Notes: a model not told the origin generated them from the letters alone. Counted from the stretch's first letter, positions 7,318 through 14,477 are shown. The stretch: DNA of 18,020 nt from Candidatus Pacebacteria bacterium CG10_big_fil_rev_8_21_14_0_10_44_11 (GCA_002772705.1 PFDH01000041.1:387-18406), one strand, 5' to 3'. Made by a program: numbers and translations.

Positions 7318-9414
7318 ATGCCCGATTTACTATCGACTATTTTGCCGTTCGGCAAAAAGAAGAAATCAGCTGCATCTGAGGAAGAACTCCAGGATCAAAA
7401 GAACCTTGAGAAAATCAAGCAATTTTCTCGGGGTTTAGTGACTATTCAAGATATTATTGCCCCAGAGGCAATTGAGGTTGACTTTACCTTCCAAAAAATC
7501 AACTCTACCTATACCCGCACTCTGTTTGTGGCTGGCTATCCCAGAACGGTGCCCGCCAATTGGTTGTCACCGCTGATTAACTTTCCTCATCAAATCAGTA
7601 CCGCCATGTTTATTTTTCCGGTCGATTCAGCCGAAATTCTAGATAACTTAAAGCGAAAAATCACTGAAATGGAAGCTGAAATCCAGTCTGACCTGCGCGC
7701 CGGCAAAATTTCTAACATTAACACCGAAGTTAAGTTAGAGGATGCCCGCTACATTAGAGAAGAGTTGGCTAAAGGCTCTGAGCGGTTTTTTCAGTTTGGT
7801 CTCTACATCACCATTCAAGCCAAAGATAAAGAACAATTGGATAAAGTGACCAAGGCCGTTCAATCAACCTTGGGTGCCTTGTTGATCGTCTCTAAAAAGG
7901 CCACCCTCCAGATGGATGAAGGTTTTAAAACTACGCTGCCGATGGGTAGCGATAAACTCTCGATTACCCGCAACATGGATACCACTTCTTTAGCCACCAC
8001 TTTTCCATTTACTTCTTCGGAGTTAACTATGGAAACCGGCATTATGTACGGCATCAATGAGCACAATGATTCGCTGGTGATTTTTGACCGGTTTAAGATG
8101 GAAAACGCCAACATGGTTATTTTTGCCAAGTCTGGTGCCGGCAAGTCTTATACGGTCAAGCTGGAGATTTTGCGTCAACTAATGTTTGGGACTGAGGTGA
8201 TTGTAATGGATCCTGAGCATGAGTACGAAGAAGTGGCCAAAGCAGTAGCCGGCGAATACATTAATTTTACTTTTAACTCGACTGCCAAAATTAATCCGTT
8301 CGACCTTTCGAATATTTATGAAGAAGGCGCTAACGAGTTGGGACAAAAAATTATTTCAATTCATGGTTTGCTAAAAGTTATGTTGGGTGAAATGTCGGCT
8401 CAACAAGAAGCTTTACTCGACCGAGCCTTAGTGGCCGCCTACAAAGCCAAAGGCATCACCCCAGATCCGGGCACTCAACAAAACGAGCCGCCACTAATGG
8501 AGGATGTTTACAAAGCTTTAATTGGTATGGAAAACCAGGACTCGGCCGATATCGCCGCTAGATTAGAGAAGTTTATCACTGGTTCGTTCCGAGGTATTTT
8601 TGACCAAAAATCCAATATTAATATCACCAGCCAGTTCACCGTCTTTTCTGTGAGAGAAATGGAAGAAGTCATGCGGCCAATTGCGATGTATGTGATTTTG
8701 GACTTTATCTGGACCAGGGTGCGAAAAACCCTGAAACGCCGCCTACTAATTATCGATGAGGCTTGGTATTTTATGAAACACCCGGACTCAGCTTCATTTA
8801 TTTTCTCGATGGTCAAGCGCGCCCGAAAATATTATCTTGGTATCACCACTATCACCCAAGATGTCGAAGATTTTTTGCACAACGATTACGGCAAAGCCAT
8901 CGTCACCAACGCCTCAATTCAATTGTTAATGAAACAATCAACCGCCTCAATTCCTGTTTTAGCCGAAACGTTTTATTTGTCGCAAGGTGAGCGCCAATTA
9001 TTGGTCACCTCTGATATTGGGGAGGGCATCTTTTTTGCCGGTCAAAATCACGTTGCTCTCAGGGTTGTTGCTAGCGAAGAAGAACACGGCATTATTACCA
9101 CTAATCCAGAGGAAATATTTAAACGCCAACGATTACTAATGCATAGCACTGTCCAAGAAACCCCAGACCGGACTCTTACCCCATTACAAGTGCAAAAGAA
9201 TAAAAAAACACTCTTTGACCAAGTAGTTGAAAACAAGTTATTTAATAAACAAACTGATTGGGAAAGCCAAGAATCTAGTGCTAGTGTCAACAACACCAAT
9301 CCTTCCCAAATTACGCAAACAGTTGGGACGCAAATTGGGATAAAACCATCCCAGCCGCCTCAACAACATAGTTACAACCCAGATAGCATCGACAACTATT
9401 CTCCGCCAAACTAA
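7318..9414 (+). CDS. virB4: VirB4-family T4SS ATPase
   Basis: This is a 698-residue VirB4/TrbE-type ATPase, the energising motor of type IV secretion systems, acting at the inner face of the membrane. The N-terminal 250 residues form the VirB4 N-domain. The P-loop AKSGAGKS spans residues 270-277 (K276, S277), and the first position is Ala where Gly is usual. The Walker B segment LLIIDEAWYFM contains D480 and E481, followed by VKRARKYYLGITTITQD, a characteristic VirB4/TraG-like motif. The last 70 or so residues are polar and probably disordered. ATG 7318 is preceded by a predicted promoter rather than a good ribosome site. Upstream genes are PrgI-family and TraC-like proteins, the usual partners. 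Downstream, after 126 bases, comes dnaA. The coupling ATPase VirD4 and a VirB6-like channel are not in the window and may lie further left. Confidence 0.93.
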   Translation: MPDLLSTILPFGKKKKSAASEEELQDQKNLEKIKQFSRGLVTIQDIIAPEAIEVDFTFQKINSTYTRTLFVAGYPRTVPANWLSPLINFPHQISTAMFIFPVDSAEILDNLKRKITEMEAEIQSDLRAGKISNINTEVKLEDARYIREELAKGSERFFQFGLYITIQAKDKEQLDKVTKAVQSTLGALLIVSKKATLQMDEGFKTTLPMGSDKLSITRNMDTTSLATTFPFTSSELTMETGIMYGINEHNDSLVIFDRFKMENANMVIFAKSGAGKSYTVKLEILRQLMFGTEVIVMDPEHEYEEVAKAVAGEYINFTFNSTAKINPFDLSNIYEEGANELGQKIISIHGLLKVMLGEMSAQQEALLDRALVAAYKAKGITPDPGTQQNEPPLMEDVYKALIGMENQDSADIAARLEKFITGSFRGIFDQKSNINITSQFTVFSVREMEEVMRPIAMYVILDFIWTRVRKTLKRRLLIIDEAWYFMKHPDSASFIFSMVKRARKYYLGITTITQDVEDFLHNDYGKAIVTNASIQLLMKQSTASIPVLAETFYLSQGERQLLVTSDIGEGIFFAGQNHVALRVVASEEEHGIITTNPEEIFKRQRLLMHSTVQETPDRTLTPLQVQKNKKTLFDQVVENKLFNKQTDWESQESSASVNNTNPSQITQTVGTQIGIKPSQPPQQHSYNPDSIDNYSPPN

Positions 9415-9455
9415 ACCACAGTAGGTCTATTAGATAAAAATTAGCCCTTGATTTT

Positions 9456-9464
9456 TGTGAATAA
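9456..9464 (-). promoter_or_regulatory. DnaA box (TTATTCACA)
   Basis: A perfect match to the TTATNCACA consensus on the minus strand, 12 bases from the next box. It lies upstream of dnaA and may serve both origin function and autoregulation. Confidence 0.75.
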
Positions 9465-9467
9465 CCC

Positions 9468-9476
9468 TGTGTATAA
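9468..9476 (-). promoter_or_regulatory. DnaA box (TTATACACA)
   Basis: A perfect match to the TTATNCACA consensus on the minus strand, overlapping the predicted -10 of dnaA. It is oriented the same way as the box at 9456-9464. Confidence 0.75.
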
Positions 9477-9540
9477 CTGTGATTACTAGAGTTCGCTGCC
9501 CCCAACCCTCGTTATTAAATAGTTTGATAGATCGTTTGTT

Positions 9541-11073
9541 ATGGATGGTCAGTCCTTTTCTACAACTCAGATTACCTCGCTTTGGAAGCAGTACTGTGTT
9601 TATATTCAGCAGCAGCTGAGCCCAGCCGTCTACAACACTTGGATTTTATCTAATCCGATTACTCAAATTGAGTTGGTTGGGGTTGACAAAGCTCGGGTGA
9701 CAATCACCAGCCCAACCGCTTTTCACTCAACTAATTTGAACAAGAATTTACATCTCCAAATCAAACAAGTACTTGACTCGATCTTAGATCGTTCGTGTGA
9801 TATCCAATATCGAGTTGGCAATCCAGTTTTTGGCCAACATGACGATTTTGAACAACCAATCTCTGCGCCGACCAGCGTGCCAAGGCAAACTCAACCCTCC
9901 TATAGGTACAGTCACCAGTCGTCGAGCGCCTTTACCAACTCTTTTTCAGCCAACTCAGATCAATCGCCTCGAGTAGAAGATTTATTCAGCCAAGAACGGT
10001 TGTCTGAAGCGGCTCAAGACAGACTTGAAGCTCAAGCCCGCGGCATCGGCTTGCGCTCTGACTACACTTTTTCAACCTTTGCCGTCTCTACCACTAATGA
10101 GATGGCTCACGCCGCTGCCACCGCCGTTTCCAACCGACCTGGTTTGTCATATAACCCGTTGTTTTTATACGGCGGCGTTGGCGTTGGTAAAACCCATTTA
10201 ATGCAGGCGATTGGCAATAATATTCTTAAAAACAACCCGTTAGTTAAAATTTTATACTGCACTGGTGAAGAGTTTACCAACGAGATTGTCAACGCCATTC
10301 AAACCAAAAAAGCCCGGAACTTCAAAGAAAAATATCGAACCGTCGATATTCTGTTAATTGATGATATTCAGTTTATCGCCGGTAAAAATGCGGTCCAAGA
10401 AGAATTTTTTCATACTTTTAATGCCCTCACAAAAGTTAACCACCAAATCGTACTTACCTCAGATAGACCGCCGCATGAAATTACCCTTTTAGAGGATCGG
10501 TTGCGTTCTAGATTTGAGGCCGGTTTAATGATCGATATTCAGCAGCCATCTTTTGAGCTGCGCACTGCCATTTTATTAGTCAAGTCAAAAGCCCAAAACC
10601 TACCAATTTCTATCGAGATGGCAAAAACCATCGCCGCCAGGGTTGATAGTGCCCGAAAAATTGAAGGCATCATCACCAGCATCCGATCTGAAATCGAACT
10701 CAAGAAAAAAGAACTTAGCCCGGAATTGATTGATGAAATTTTACAGCTAGAGATTGAAACTAAGCGACCGCGAATTAAAGTTGCGCCTGGTGATATCATT
10801 AAAACCGTGGCCAATCACTATCACATCAAGCAATCTTCACTCAAAGGTCATAGTCGAATTAAAAGTTTGGTAACAGCTCGTCATGTCTGTATGTTTTTAC
10901 TAAAAAAAGAACTTTCCTTGCCTTTAACCGAAATTGGTCGTTGGTTTGCCGGTCGGGATCACACTAGTGTTCTGCACGCAGTCAATAAAGTCGAGAGAGA
11001 AATGAATATTGATGATTTACTACAACAAGATATTTCCGCGCTTAGGACAACCTTAACTGCAATTTCTCATTAA
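9541..11073 (+). CDS. dnaA: Chromosomal replication initiator protein DnaA
   Basis: DnaA binds DnaA boxes at oriC, oligomerises with ATP and opens the duplex. The 510-residue product has all four domains. Domain I (about 1-90) contains WKQYCVYIQQQLSPAVYNTW. Domain II (95-160) is a Ser/Gln-rich linker. The AAA+ domain III has the Walker A motif GGVGVGKT (211-218, K217) and Walker B LLIDDIQF (D274, D275). Domain IV carries the DNA-binding helix-turn-helix and signature IGRWFAGRDHTSVLHAVNKVE near the C-terminus. ATG 9541 is the first start after an in-frame TAG at 9520, and no Shine-Dalgarno sequence is visible. The promoter region carries two DnaA boxes, suggesting autoregulation. The gene is followed by the likely origin and dnaN, the classic order at bacterial origins. 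Confidence 0.98.
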   Translation: MDGQSFSTTQITSLWKQYCVYIQQQLSPAVYNTWILSNPITQIELVGVDKARVTITSPTAFHSTNLNKNLHLQIKQVLDSILDRSCDIQYRVGNPVFGQHDDFEQPISAPTSVPRQTQPSYRYSHQSSSAFTNSFSANSDQSPRVEDLFSQERLSEAAQDRLEAQARGIGLRSDYTFSTFAVSTTNEMAHAAATAVSNRPGLSYNPLFLYGGVGVGKTHLMQAIGNNILKNNPLVKILYCTGEEFTNEIVNAIQTKKARNFKEKYRTVDILLIDDIQFIAGKNAVQEEFFHTFNALTKVNHQIVLTSDRPPHEITLLEDRLRSRFEAGLMIDIQQPSFELRTAILLVKSKAQNLPISIEMAKTIAARVDSARKIEGIITSIRSEIELKKKELSPELIDEILQLEIETKRPRIKVAPGDIIKTVANHYHIKQSSLKGHSRIKSLVTARHVCMFLLKKELSLPLTEIGRWFAGRDHTSVLHAVNKVEREMNIDDLLQQDISALRTTLTAISH

Positions 11074-11095
11074 AGTTGCTTGGAGCTTAAAAAAG

Positions 11096-11104
11096 TTATC
11101 CACG
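11096..11104 (+). promoter_or_regulatory. Near-consensus DnaA box (TTATCCACG)
   Basis: Eight of nine bases match TTATCCACA. It lies 2 bases from an oppositely oriented perfect box at 11107-11115, forming a convergent pair. Confidence 0.55.
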
Positions 11105-11106
11105 GA

Positions 11107-11115
11107 TGTGAATAA
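11107..11115 (-). promoter_or_regulatory. DnaA box (TTATTCACA)
   Basis: A perfect consensus match on the minus strand, about 34 bases after the dnaA stop codon, within the putative oriC. Confidence 0.75.
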
Positions 11116-11151
11116 CGCTGTTGAAAAGATGTGGGTTAGAACGTGTGGCGT

Positions 11152-11160
11152 TGTGTATAA
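11152..11160 (-). promoter_or_regulatory. DnaA box (TTATACACA)
   Basis: A perfect consensus match on the minus strand. A one-mismatch box of the same orientation follows at 11171-11179. Confidence 0.75.
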
Positions 11161-11315
11161 ATTGAGACATTGTGTATGAGTGCTGACTGTTTATCCGCAA
11201 ATCCACAATCAATCCACAATTGTTGTCAACAAAAAAGACCGGAGTTTTCAACGCTGTTTTCGCAGTGGTTTTTTATGGCTTAGATATCGGGTTTATTCGC
11301 AAAAATCCAGTTTCT

Positions 11316-11336
11316 CTACTACTAATACAACTACTT
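11316..11336 (+). other. Candidate DnaA-trio and start of the unwinding region
   Basis: The run CTACTACTAATACAACTAC and following bases give consecutive triplets whose complement reads 3'-GAT-GAT-GAT-TAT-GTT-GAT-5'. This resembles the DnaA-trio repeats that guide DnaA onto single-stranded DNA in Bacillus subtilis oriC. It lies 14 bases after the DnaA-box-like TTATTCGCA at 11293-11301 and is followed directly by the AT-rich TTATATTATATT tract. The order box, trio, AT-rich DNA matches a basal unwinding system. Confidence 0.5.
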
Positions 11337-11347
11337 TATATTATATT

Positions 11348-11353
11348 AGGAAG
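11348..11353 (+). promoter_or_regulatory. Ribosome binding site of dnaN
   Basis: AGGAAG lies 8 bases before ATG 11362, one of the few good Shine-Dalgarno-like sites in the window. The AT-rich tract just before it (11335-11347) includes a TATATT that could double as a -10 element. Confidence 0.55.
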
Positions 11354-11361
11354 ACGGAACT

Positions 11362-12465
11362 ATGAAACAAATTGTATTACAAGAAAATTTCCAACAAGCA
11401 CTTAATTATCTTCAAAAGGCAATTCCTACTCGTCCCTCATTGCCAATTCTTTCATCGGTTTTGCTAGAAGTCACTAAAAAAAGCTGCACGATTGCTGCTA
11501 CCGATCTGTATTTTGGCGTTAGAGCCCAAGTGCCAACTAAAGTCGAAGCAGAAGGTAATTTAACCGTACCAGGCAAGCAATTAAAAGAAATCATTCAATC
11601 ATTTCCAGCTGGATCAGTTACCATTGAGCAGAAAGACACTCAACTTGATATTATCTCGGCGGTTGGTAAGGCTTCTCTACCGATTCAAACCAGCCAAGAA
11701 TATCCGCCTTTTCCCAAAGTTGAAGGAGAAAAGTTTGTTTTACCTAGATCGGTAATCGATGACATTAAAAAATACGTGATTAAAAGTACTTCACTCGATC
11801 CTACTCGACCGGTACTAACTGGTGTCTATCTTGAGTTTTCCCCCGAAGGACTAACTGTCGCCGGCACCGACGGCTTTAGATTATCAGTGCTGTCTATACC
11901 GCTAAAAACTAAACAAATCACTTCGTTGATTATTCCCGCTAAAGTCTTAGAAGAAGTCCAACGGATTGCCGAGTTGCTTCAAGTTCAAGAACTCTCATTC
12001 TCAGTTTCAGAAGAGCTGAAACAAGTTTTCTTTTCCTTTGACGAGGTTGAAGTATTTGCCCGGTTGATTGACGGCGAGTATCCCCCATTCCGCCAAATTA
12101 TTCCTGAATCTTTTACCACCCAAATCACTGTTTCAACCGCTGAGTTTCAGGATCAGTTGAAGCGAGGTCTGATTTTTTCGAGAGAATCAAGTATCGTTCT
12201 ACTCCATTTCTCTGAAACAGAGCTCAAAGTGAGTGCCCTCTCCTCGACTGCGGGTAACTACGAAGGCGTGGTTGGTCACTCAAAAATAACCGGGGAAGTT
12301 GGTTCGATTGCTTTTAATGCAAAGTATGTACTCGATTATTTACAGACAATTCAATCAGAATCACTCACAATGTCGCTTAAAGGCAGTCAAAAAGCCGCTG
12401 TTTTTAAGTCTCAAGACGAGCTTAATTATTTACACCTAATTATGCCCTTTCGGATCAATCAATAG
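11362..12465 (+). CDS. dnaN: DNA polymerase III beta subunit (sliding clamp)
   Basis: DnaN forms the ring-shaped dimer that tethers DNA polymerase III and other enzymes to DNA. The 367-residue length matches the family. Recognisable segments are an N-terminal stretch (ALNYLQKAIPTRPSLPILSS), domain 1 VPGKQLKEIIQSFP, the inter-domain region EYPPFPKV, the domain 2 motif RPVLTGVYLEFSPEGLTVAG with TDGFRLSV, and domain 3 DGEYPPFRQIIPESFTTQ. The C-terminus ends in LHLIMPFRINQ, matching the conserved MPmR-type tail that lines the partner-binding pocket. The start at ATG 11362 has a ribosome site at 11348-11353. The gene lies immediately after the putative oriC and before rpmH. Confidence 0.97.
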   Translation: MKQIVLQENFQQALNYLQKAIPTRPSLPILSSVLLEVTKKSCTIAATDLYFGVRAQVPTKVEAEGNLTVPGKQLKEIIQSFPAGSVTIEQKDTQLDIISAVGKASLPIQTSQEYPPFPKVEGEKFVLPRSVIDDIKKYVIKSTSLDPTRPVLTGVYLEFSPEGLTVAGTDGFRLSVLSIPLKTKQITSLIIPAKVLEEVQRIAELLQVQELSFSVSEELKQVFFSFDEVEVFARLIDGEYPPFRQIIPESFTTQITVSTAEFQDQLKRGLIFSRESSIVLLHFSETELKVSALSSTAGNYEGVVGHSKITGEVGSIAFNAKYVLDYLQTIQSESLTMSLKGSQKAAVFKSQDELNYLHLIMPFRINQ

Positions 12466-12499
12466 TTTAAGTTTTTAAGACAGAATAGTTTTAATCCTA

Positions 12500-12508
12500 T
12501 GATATAAT
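12500..12508 (+). promoter_or_regulatory. Extended -10 promoter of rpmH (near-leaderless)
   Basis: TG at 12500-12501 plus a perfect TATAAT at 12503-12508 form an extended -10 element. No clear -35 is seen at the right distance. The -10 ends 8 bases before ATG 12517, so the transcript would begin within a few bases of the start codon and carry no Shine-Dalgarno sequence. Confidence 0.65.
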
Positions 12509-12516
12509 GCCAGCTT

Positions 12517-12669
12517 ATGACAAAACGAACCTGGAACCCAAAAAAACGCAAACGAGTTAGAAAACACGGCTTTTTAAAGCGGATGACTTCTCTTTCGGGC
12601 AGAAATGTTCTGAAACGAAGACGGGCTAAACAAAGACGAAAACTAACAGTGATTGTCCCTCACACGTAA
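12517..12669 (+). CDS. rpmH: 50S ribosomal protein L34
   Basis: The 50-residue product begins MTKRTWNPKKRKRVRKHGFL and continues KRMTSLSGRNVLKRRRAKQR, the hallmark L34 sequence. L34 is a small, highly basic protein of the large ribosomal subunit. It is complete, with a short extension (KLTVIVPHT) after the usual core end. It has its own extended -10 promoter and lies 6 bases before rnpA, the standard partner gene. Unlike the common layout, in which rpmH and rnpA diverge from dnaA, here they follow dnaN on the same strand. Confidence 0.97.
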   Translation: MTKRTWNPKKRKRVRKHGFLKRMTSLSGRNVLKRRRAKQRRKLTVIVPHT

Positions 12670-12675
12670 AAACCC

Positions 12676-13014
12676 ATGCTAGCGAAAAAATACAAACTTG
12701 ATTTACATCATCAACTAGATTTTTTCAAAACAGCTCACCGTATTTTTACAGAACAGTTTACGGTGTATTGGAAGTTGGCTCCCACCCAATTATTTGGGCC
12801 ACAATTTCAGGTAACTATCGCCAAGGGAACCGTCAAAACAATTGTTGAAAGGAACGCCCTCAAACGAATTATATATGATCTTTGTGCACCACTGGTGGTA
12901 GCGCACCCAAAAACTCAATTGATGATTGTAATTGTGATTAGACGCGCTCAGGCTTTACAATTTGTACCAAGATTAACCGCCGAACTTGCTCAATTATTTA
13001 CCACTCACTCATGA
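12676..13014 (+). CDS. rnpA: Ribonuclease P protein component
   Basis: RnpA assists the RNase P RNA in maturing tRNA 5' ends. The 112-residue length fits the family. The RNA-binding RNR motif region reads VERNALKR, with R59, N60, K63 and R64 present; the second Arg of RNR is Ala61. The N-terminus (LHHQLDFFKTAHRIF) and the strand FQVTIAKGTVKTIVERN align with the expected fold. Its place between rpmH and yidD is the conserved gene order and supports the call despite a divergent sequence. It ends in TGA, overlapping the yidD start by four bases (ATGA), implying translational coupling. Confidence 0.9.
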   Translation: MLAKKYKLDLHHQLDFFKTAHRIFTEQFTVYWKLAPTQLFGPQFQVTIAKGTVKTIVERNALKRIIYDLCAPLVVAHPKTQLMIVIVIRRAQALQFVPRLTAELAQLFTTHS

Positions 13015-13202
13015 AATTAACGCTTTTTATCTATCGATTTACTCAATCCTTTCGTCACTTACTGATTCTTTCGGGATTCGGTACAATCAGTTACTGTAAA
13101 CACACCCCGACTTGTAGTCAGTATTACCTTAAGACCATTCAAACTGAAGGATGTATAAAAGGCTTAGTAAAAGGAACTTGGAGACTTCTCCGGTGTTGGT
13201 AA
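13011..13202 (+). CDS. yidD: Membrane insertion efficiency factor YidD (short form)
   Basis: This 63-residue protein matches YidD: a hydrophobic or amphipathic N-terminus, then CKHTPTCSQYYLKTIQTEG, then GTWRLLRC. YidD is a small membrane-associated helper of YidC-dependent protein insertion. Family members usually continue after RLLRC with a segment like NPFHPGGYDPVP, but here the frame stops right after RCW, so the C-terminal tail is missing. The stop is 3 bases before the yidC ATG, so coupling to yidC may have shaped the end. It overlaps rnpA by 4 bases. Confidence 0.9.
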   Translation: MKLTLFIYRFTQSFRHLLILSGFGTISYCKHTPTCSQYYLKTIQTEGCIKGLVKGTWRLLRCW

Positions 13203-13205
13203 ACT

Positions 13206-13967
13206 ATGTTTCAGACAATTTCTCAATATATTACTGAAGTACTGTTGTTTTTATATCAGTACTCAGGTAATTTAGGCGTAGCAATCTTGCTTTTTACCGT
13301 GATTATCCGTTCCCTCCTCTTCCCCTTAACCACTTCTTCACTCAAAGCTTCAAAGAAAATGAAGGAACTACAACCTGAGTTAGCTAAGTTGAAAAAGAAA
13401 CACGGCAAGGATGCGGCGGCGCTCCAAGCCGCTCAAATGGAGATGTATAAAAAGTACAACGTTAATCCTTTGGCTGGTTGCATCCCCCAATTAATCCAGC
13501 TGGCGGTATTGATTTTTCTCTATCGGGTTTTTATCTCGTTTTTGAATCAATCTGAAATCAATGGGATTGCGATTAATCCTAGTTTTTTATGGCTTGATTT
13601 AACCAAACCCGACGGCTTCTACATCCTGCCAGTTTTGGCGGCTGCCACTCAATTCATTCTCTCATTTATGATTGCTCCGGGCGCTGAACAGCCGGATTTA
13701 GTTTCTAACATTAGTAAGAAAAAAGTGATTGTTGAAGCGAATAAAAAAGAAGAAAATGTGGCGGACATGGCCGTCAGTATGCAGCAACAAATGTTGTATA
13801 TTATGCCAATCATGACAGGCTTCATTGCTTTGCGTTTTCCCTCAGGTTTGGCTTTATATTGGGTAGCCACCACTATTTTTAGTATTGTTCAACAATGGTA
13901 TGTGACTGGACCAGGTGGTCTGAAAACATACTATCAGCGCTTGGCAGCAAAATTAGCTGGCGTTTAA
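13206..13967 (+). CDS. yidC: Membrane protein insertase YidC/Oxa1
   Basis: YidC inserts proteins into the cytoplasmic membrane, alone or with Sec. The 253-residue size, with no large periplasmic domain, is the Oxa1/YidC2-type short form. The first core helix (GNLGVAILLFTVIIRSLLFPLT) contains R35, the Arg of the hydrophilic groove. A cytoplasmic helical hairpin rich in Lys follows (KKMKELQPELAKLKKKHGKD), then NVNPLAGCIPQLIQLAVLIFLY. Later helices lie near residues 140-160 and 200-235, including FPSGLALYWVATTIFSIVQQ. No lipobox or signal peptide is obvious. A charged insert near residues 165-190 precedes the last helices. It lies 3 bases after yidD. Confidence 0.96.
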   Translation: MFQTISQYITEVLLFLYQYSGNLGVAILLFTVIIRSLLFPLTTSSLKASKKMKELQPELAKLKKKHGKDAAALQAAQMEMYKKYNVNPLAGCIPQLIQLAVLIFLYRVFISFLNQSEINGIAINPSFLWLDLTKPDGFYILPVLAAATQFILSFMIAPGAEQPDLVSNISKKKVIVEANKKEENVADMAVSMQQQMLYIMPIMTGFIALRFPSGLALYWVATTIFSIVQQWYVTGPGGLKTYYQRLAAKLAGV

Positions 13968-13993
13968 ACTCATATTCAAAAAAGAAAGGTTAT

Positions 13994-14473
13994 ATGACAA
14001 TTAATACTTTTTTAACTCAACTCGCTGAGCACTGCGGAGTGTCTGCTGAATTAATTACCGTCGATCAAAAAGAAGACGGTGACTATTTAAAAATTTCCCT
14101 TGGTTTACCAGAAGAAGATTCCGGCCGCTTTATTGGTTTTCACGGCGATACACTTGAATCCTTGCAAAGAATCTTAAGAATAATTTTTCAAGAAAAAACC
14201 GAGGCGGATGCAGCCGAAAAAGGCAAACGGATTTTGTTAAACATCAACAACTACCGTCAAGACAGAGCGGAACGGCTAGAAGAAATTACTCACTCCGTTG
14301 CTCAAAAAGTGCTAGAAACTAATTCTCCATTTACTTTTCAATCATTTTTGCCCGCTCATGAACGGTTTATCATTCACACCACTCTTTCAGAACTGCCAGA
14401 AGCCGACCAACTAGAAAGTTTGTCAGAGGGCGAAGGCCGCTTGAGACGACTAACTATTAGAAAGAAAAACTAA
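13994..14473 (+). CDS. khpB: RNA-binding protein KhpB/Jag (KH-R3H)
   Basis: KhpB (Jag, EloR) binds RNA and influences cell elongation in Firmicutes. ATG 13994 is chosen over an earlier in-frame ATG at 13895 inside yidC, because it has a good site (AAAGG at 13985-13989) and gives the usual start of the KH region. The 159-residue product has a KH type-II domain (about 25-85) with GFHG at 48-51, then an R3H domain with R124 and H128 in ERFIIH, and the conserved SEGEG at 144-148. The N-terminal Jag_N domain seen in longer homologues is absent. The yidC-khpB pairing is a conserved neighbourhood, here with a 26-base gap. Confidence 0.93.
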   Translation: MTINTFLTQLAEHCGVSAELITVDQKEDGDYLKISLGLPEEDSGRFIGFHGDTLESLQRILRIIFQEKTEADAAEKGKRILLNINNYRQDRAERLEEITHSVAQKVLETNSPFTFQSFLPAHERFIIHTTLSELPEADQLESLSEGEGRLRRLTIRKKN

Positions 14474-14477
14474 TTAC

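Larger units (their letters stand above)
9448..9477 (+). promoter_or_regulatory. Predicted dnaA promoter overlapped by two DnaA boxes
   Basis: A -35-like TTGATT (9448-9453) and -10 TATAAC (9472-9477) are separated by 18 bases. Two perfect DnaA boxes of the TTATNCACA type lie on the minus strand: TGTGAATAA at 9456-9464 inside the spacer, and TGTGTATAA at 9468-9476 over the -10. This is the arrangement expected for DnaA repressing its own gene. The implied leader to ATG 9541 is about 57 bases. Confidence 0.55.
11074..11361 (+). other. Putative replication origin oriC (dnaA-dnaN spacer)
   Basis: This 288-base spacer holds perfect DnaA boxes at 11107-11115 and 11152-11160 (both minus strand). 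It also has one-mismatch boxes at 11096-11104 (TTATCCACG), 11171-11179 (minus, TCATACACA), 11191-11199 (TTATCCGCA) and 11293-11301 (TTATTCGCA). A 10-bp direct repeat AATCCACAAT occurs at 11200-11209 and 11211-11220. Next to it is an inverted repeat TTGTTG/CAACAA (11220-11232). AACGCTGTT occurs twice (11114-11122, 11250-11258). A CTA-triplet tract and an AT-rich stretch (11335-11348) lie at the dnaN-proximal end, suited to duplex unwinding. With the two boxes upstream of dnaA this would be a bipartite origin. Assignment rests on box clustering and the dnaA-dnaN context. Confidence 0.8.

Noticed and set aside
9422..9431. TAGGTCTATT upstream of dnaA, similar to the MITE end
   Set aside because: Only about 8 bases match and there is no partner repeat; chance similarity is sufficient.
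11180..11405. Two 61-codon + strand frames across the origin spacer
   Set aside because: They overlap DnaA boxes and the dnaN start, have no family resemblance, and lack a ribosome site.
13895..13993. Earlier ATG extending khpB by 33 codons into yidC
   Set aside because: The extension reads through yidC in another frame, has no KhpB-like sequence, and a good ribosome site precedes ATG 13994.
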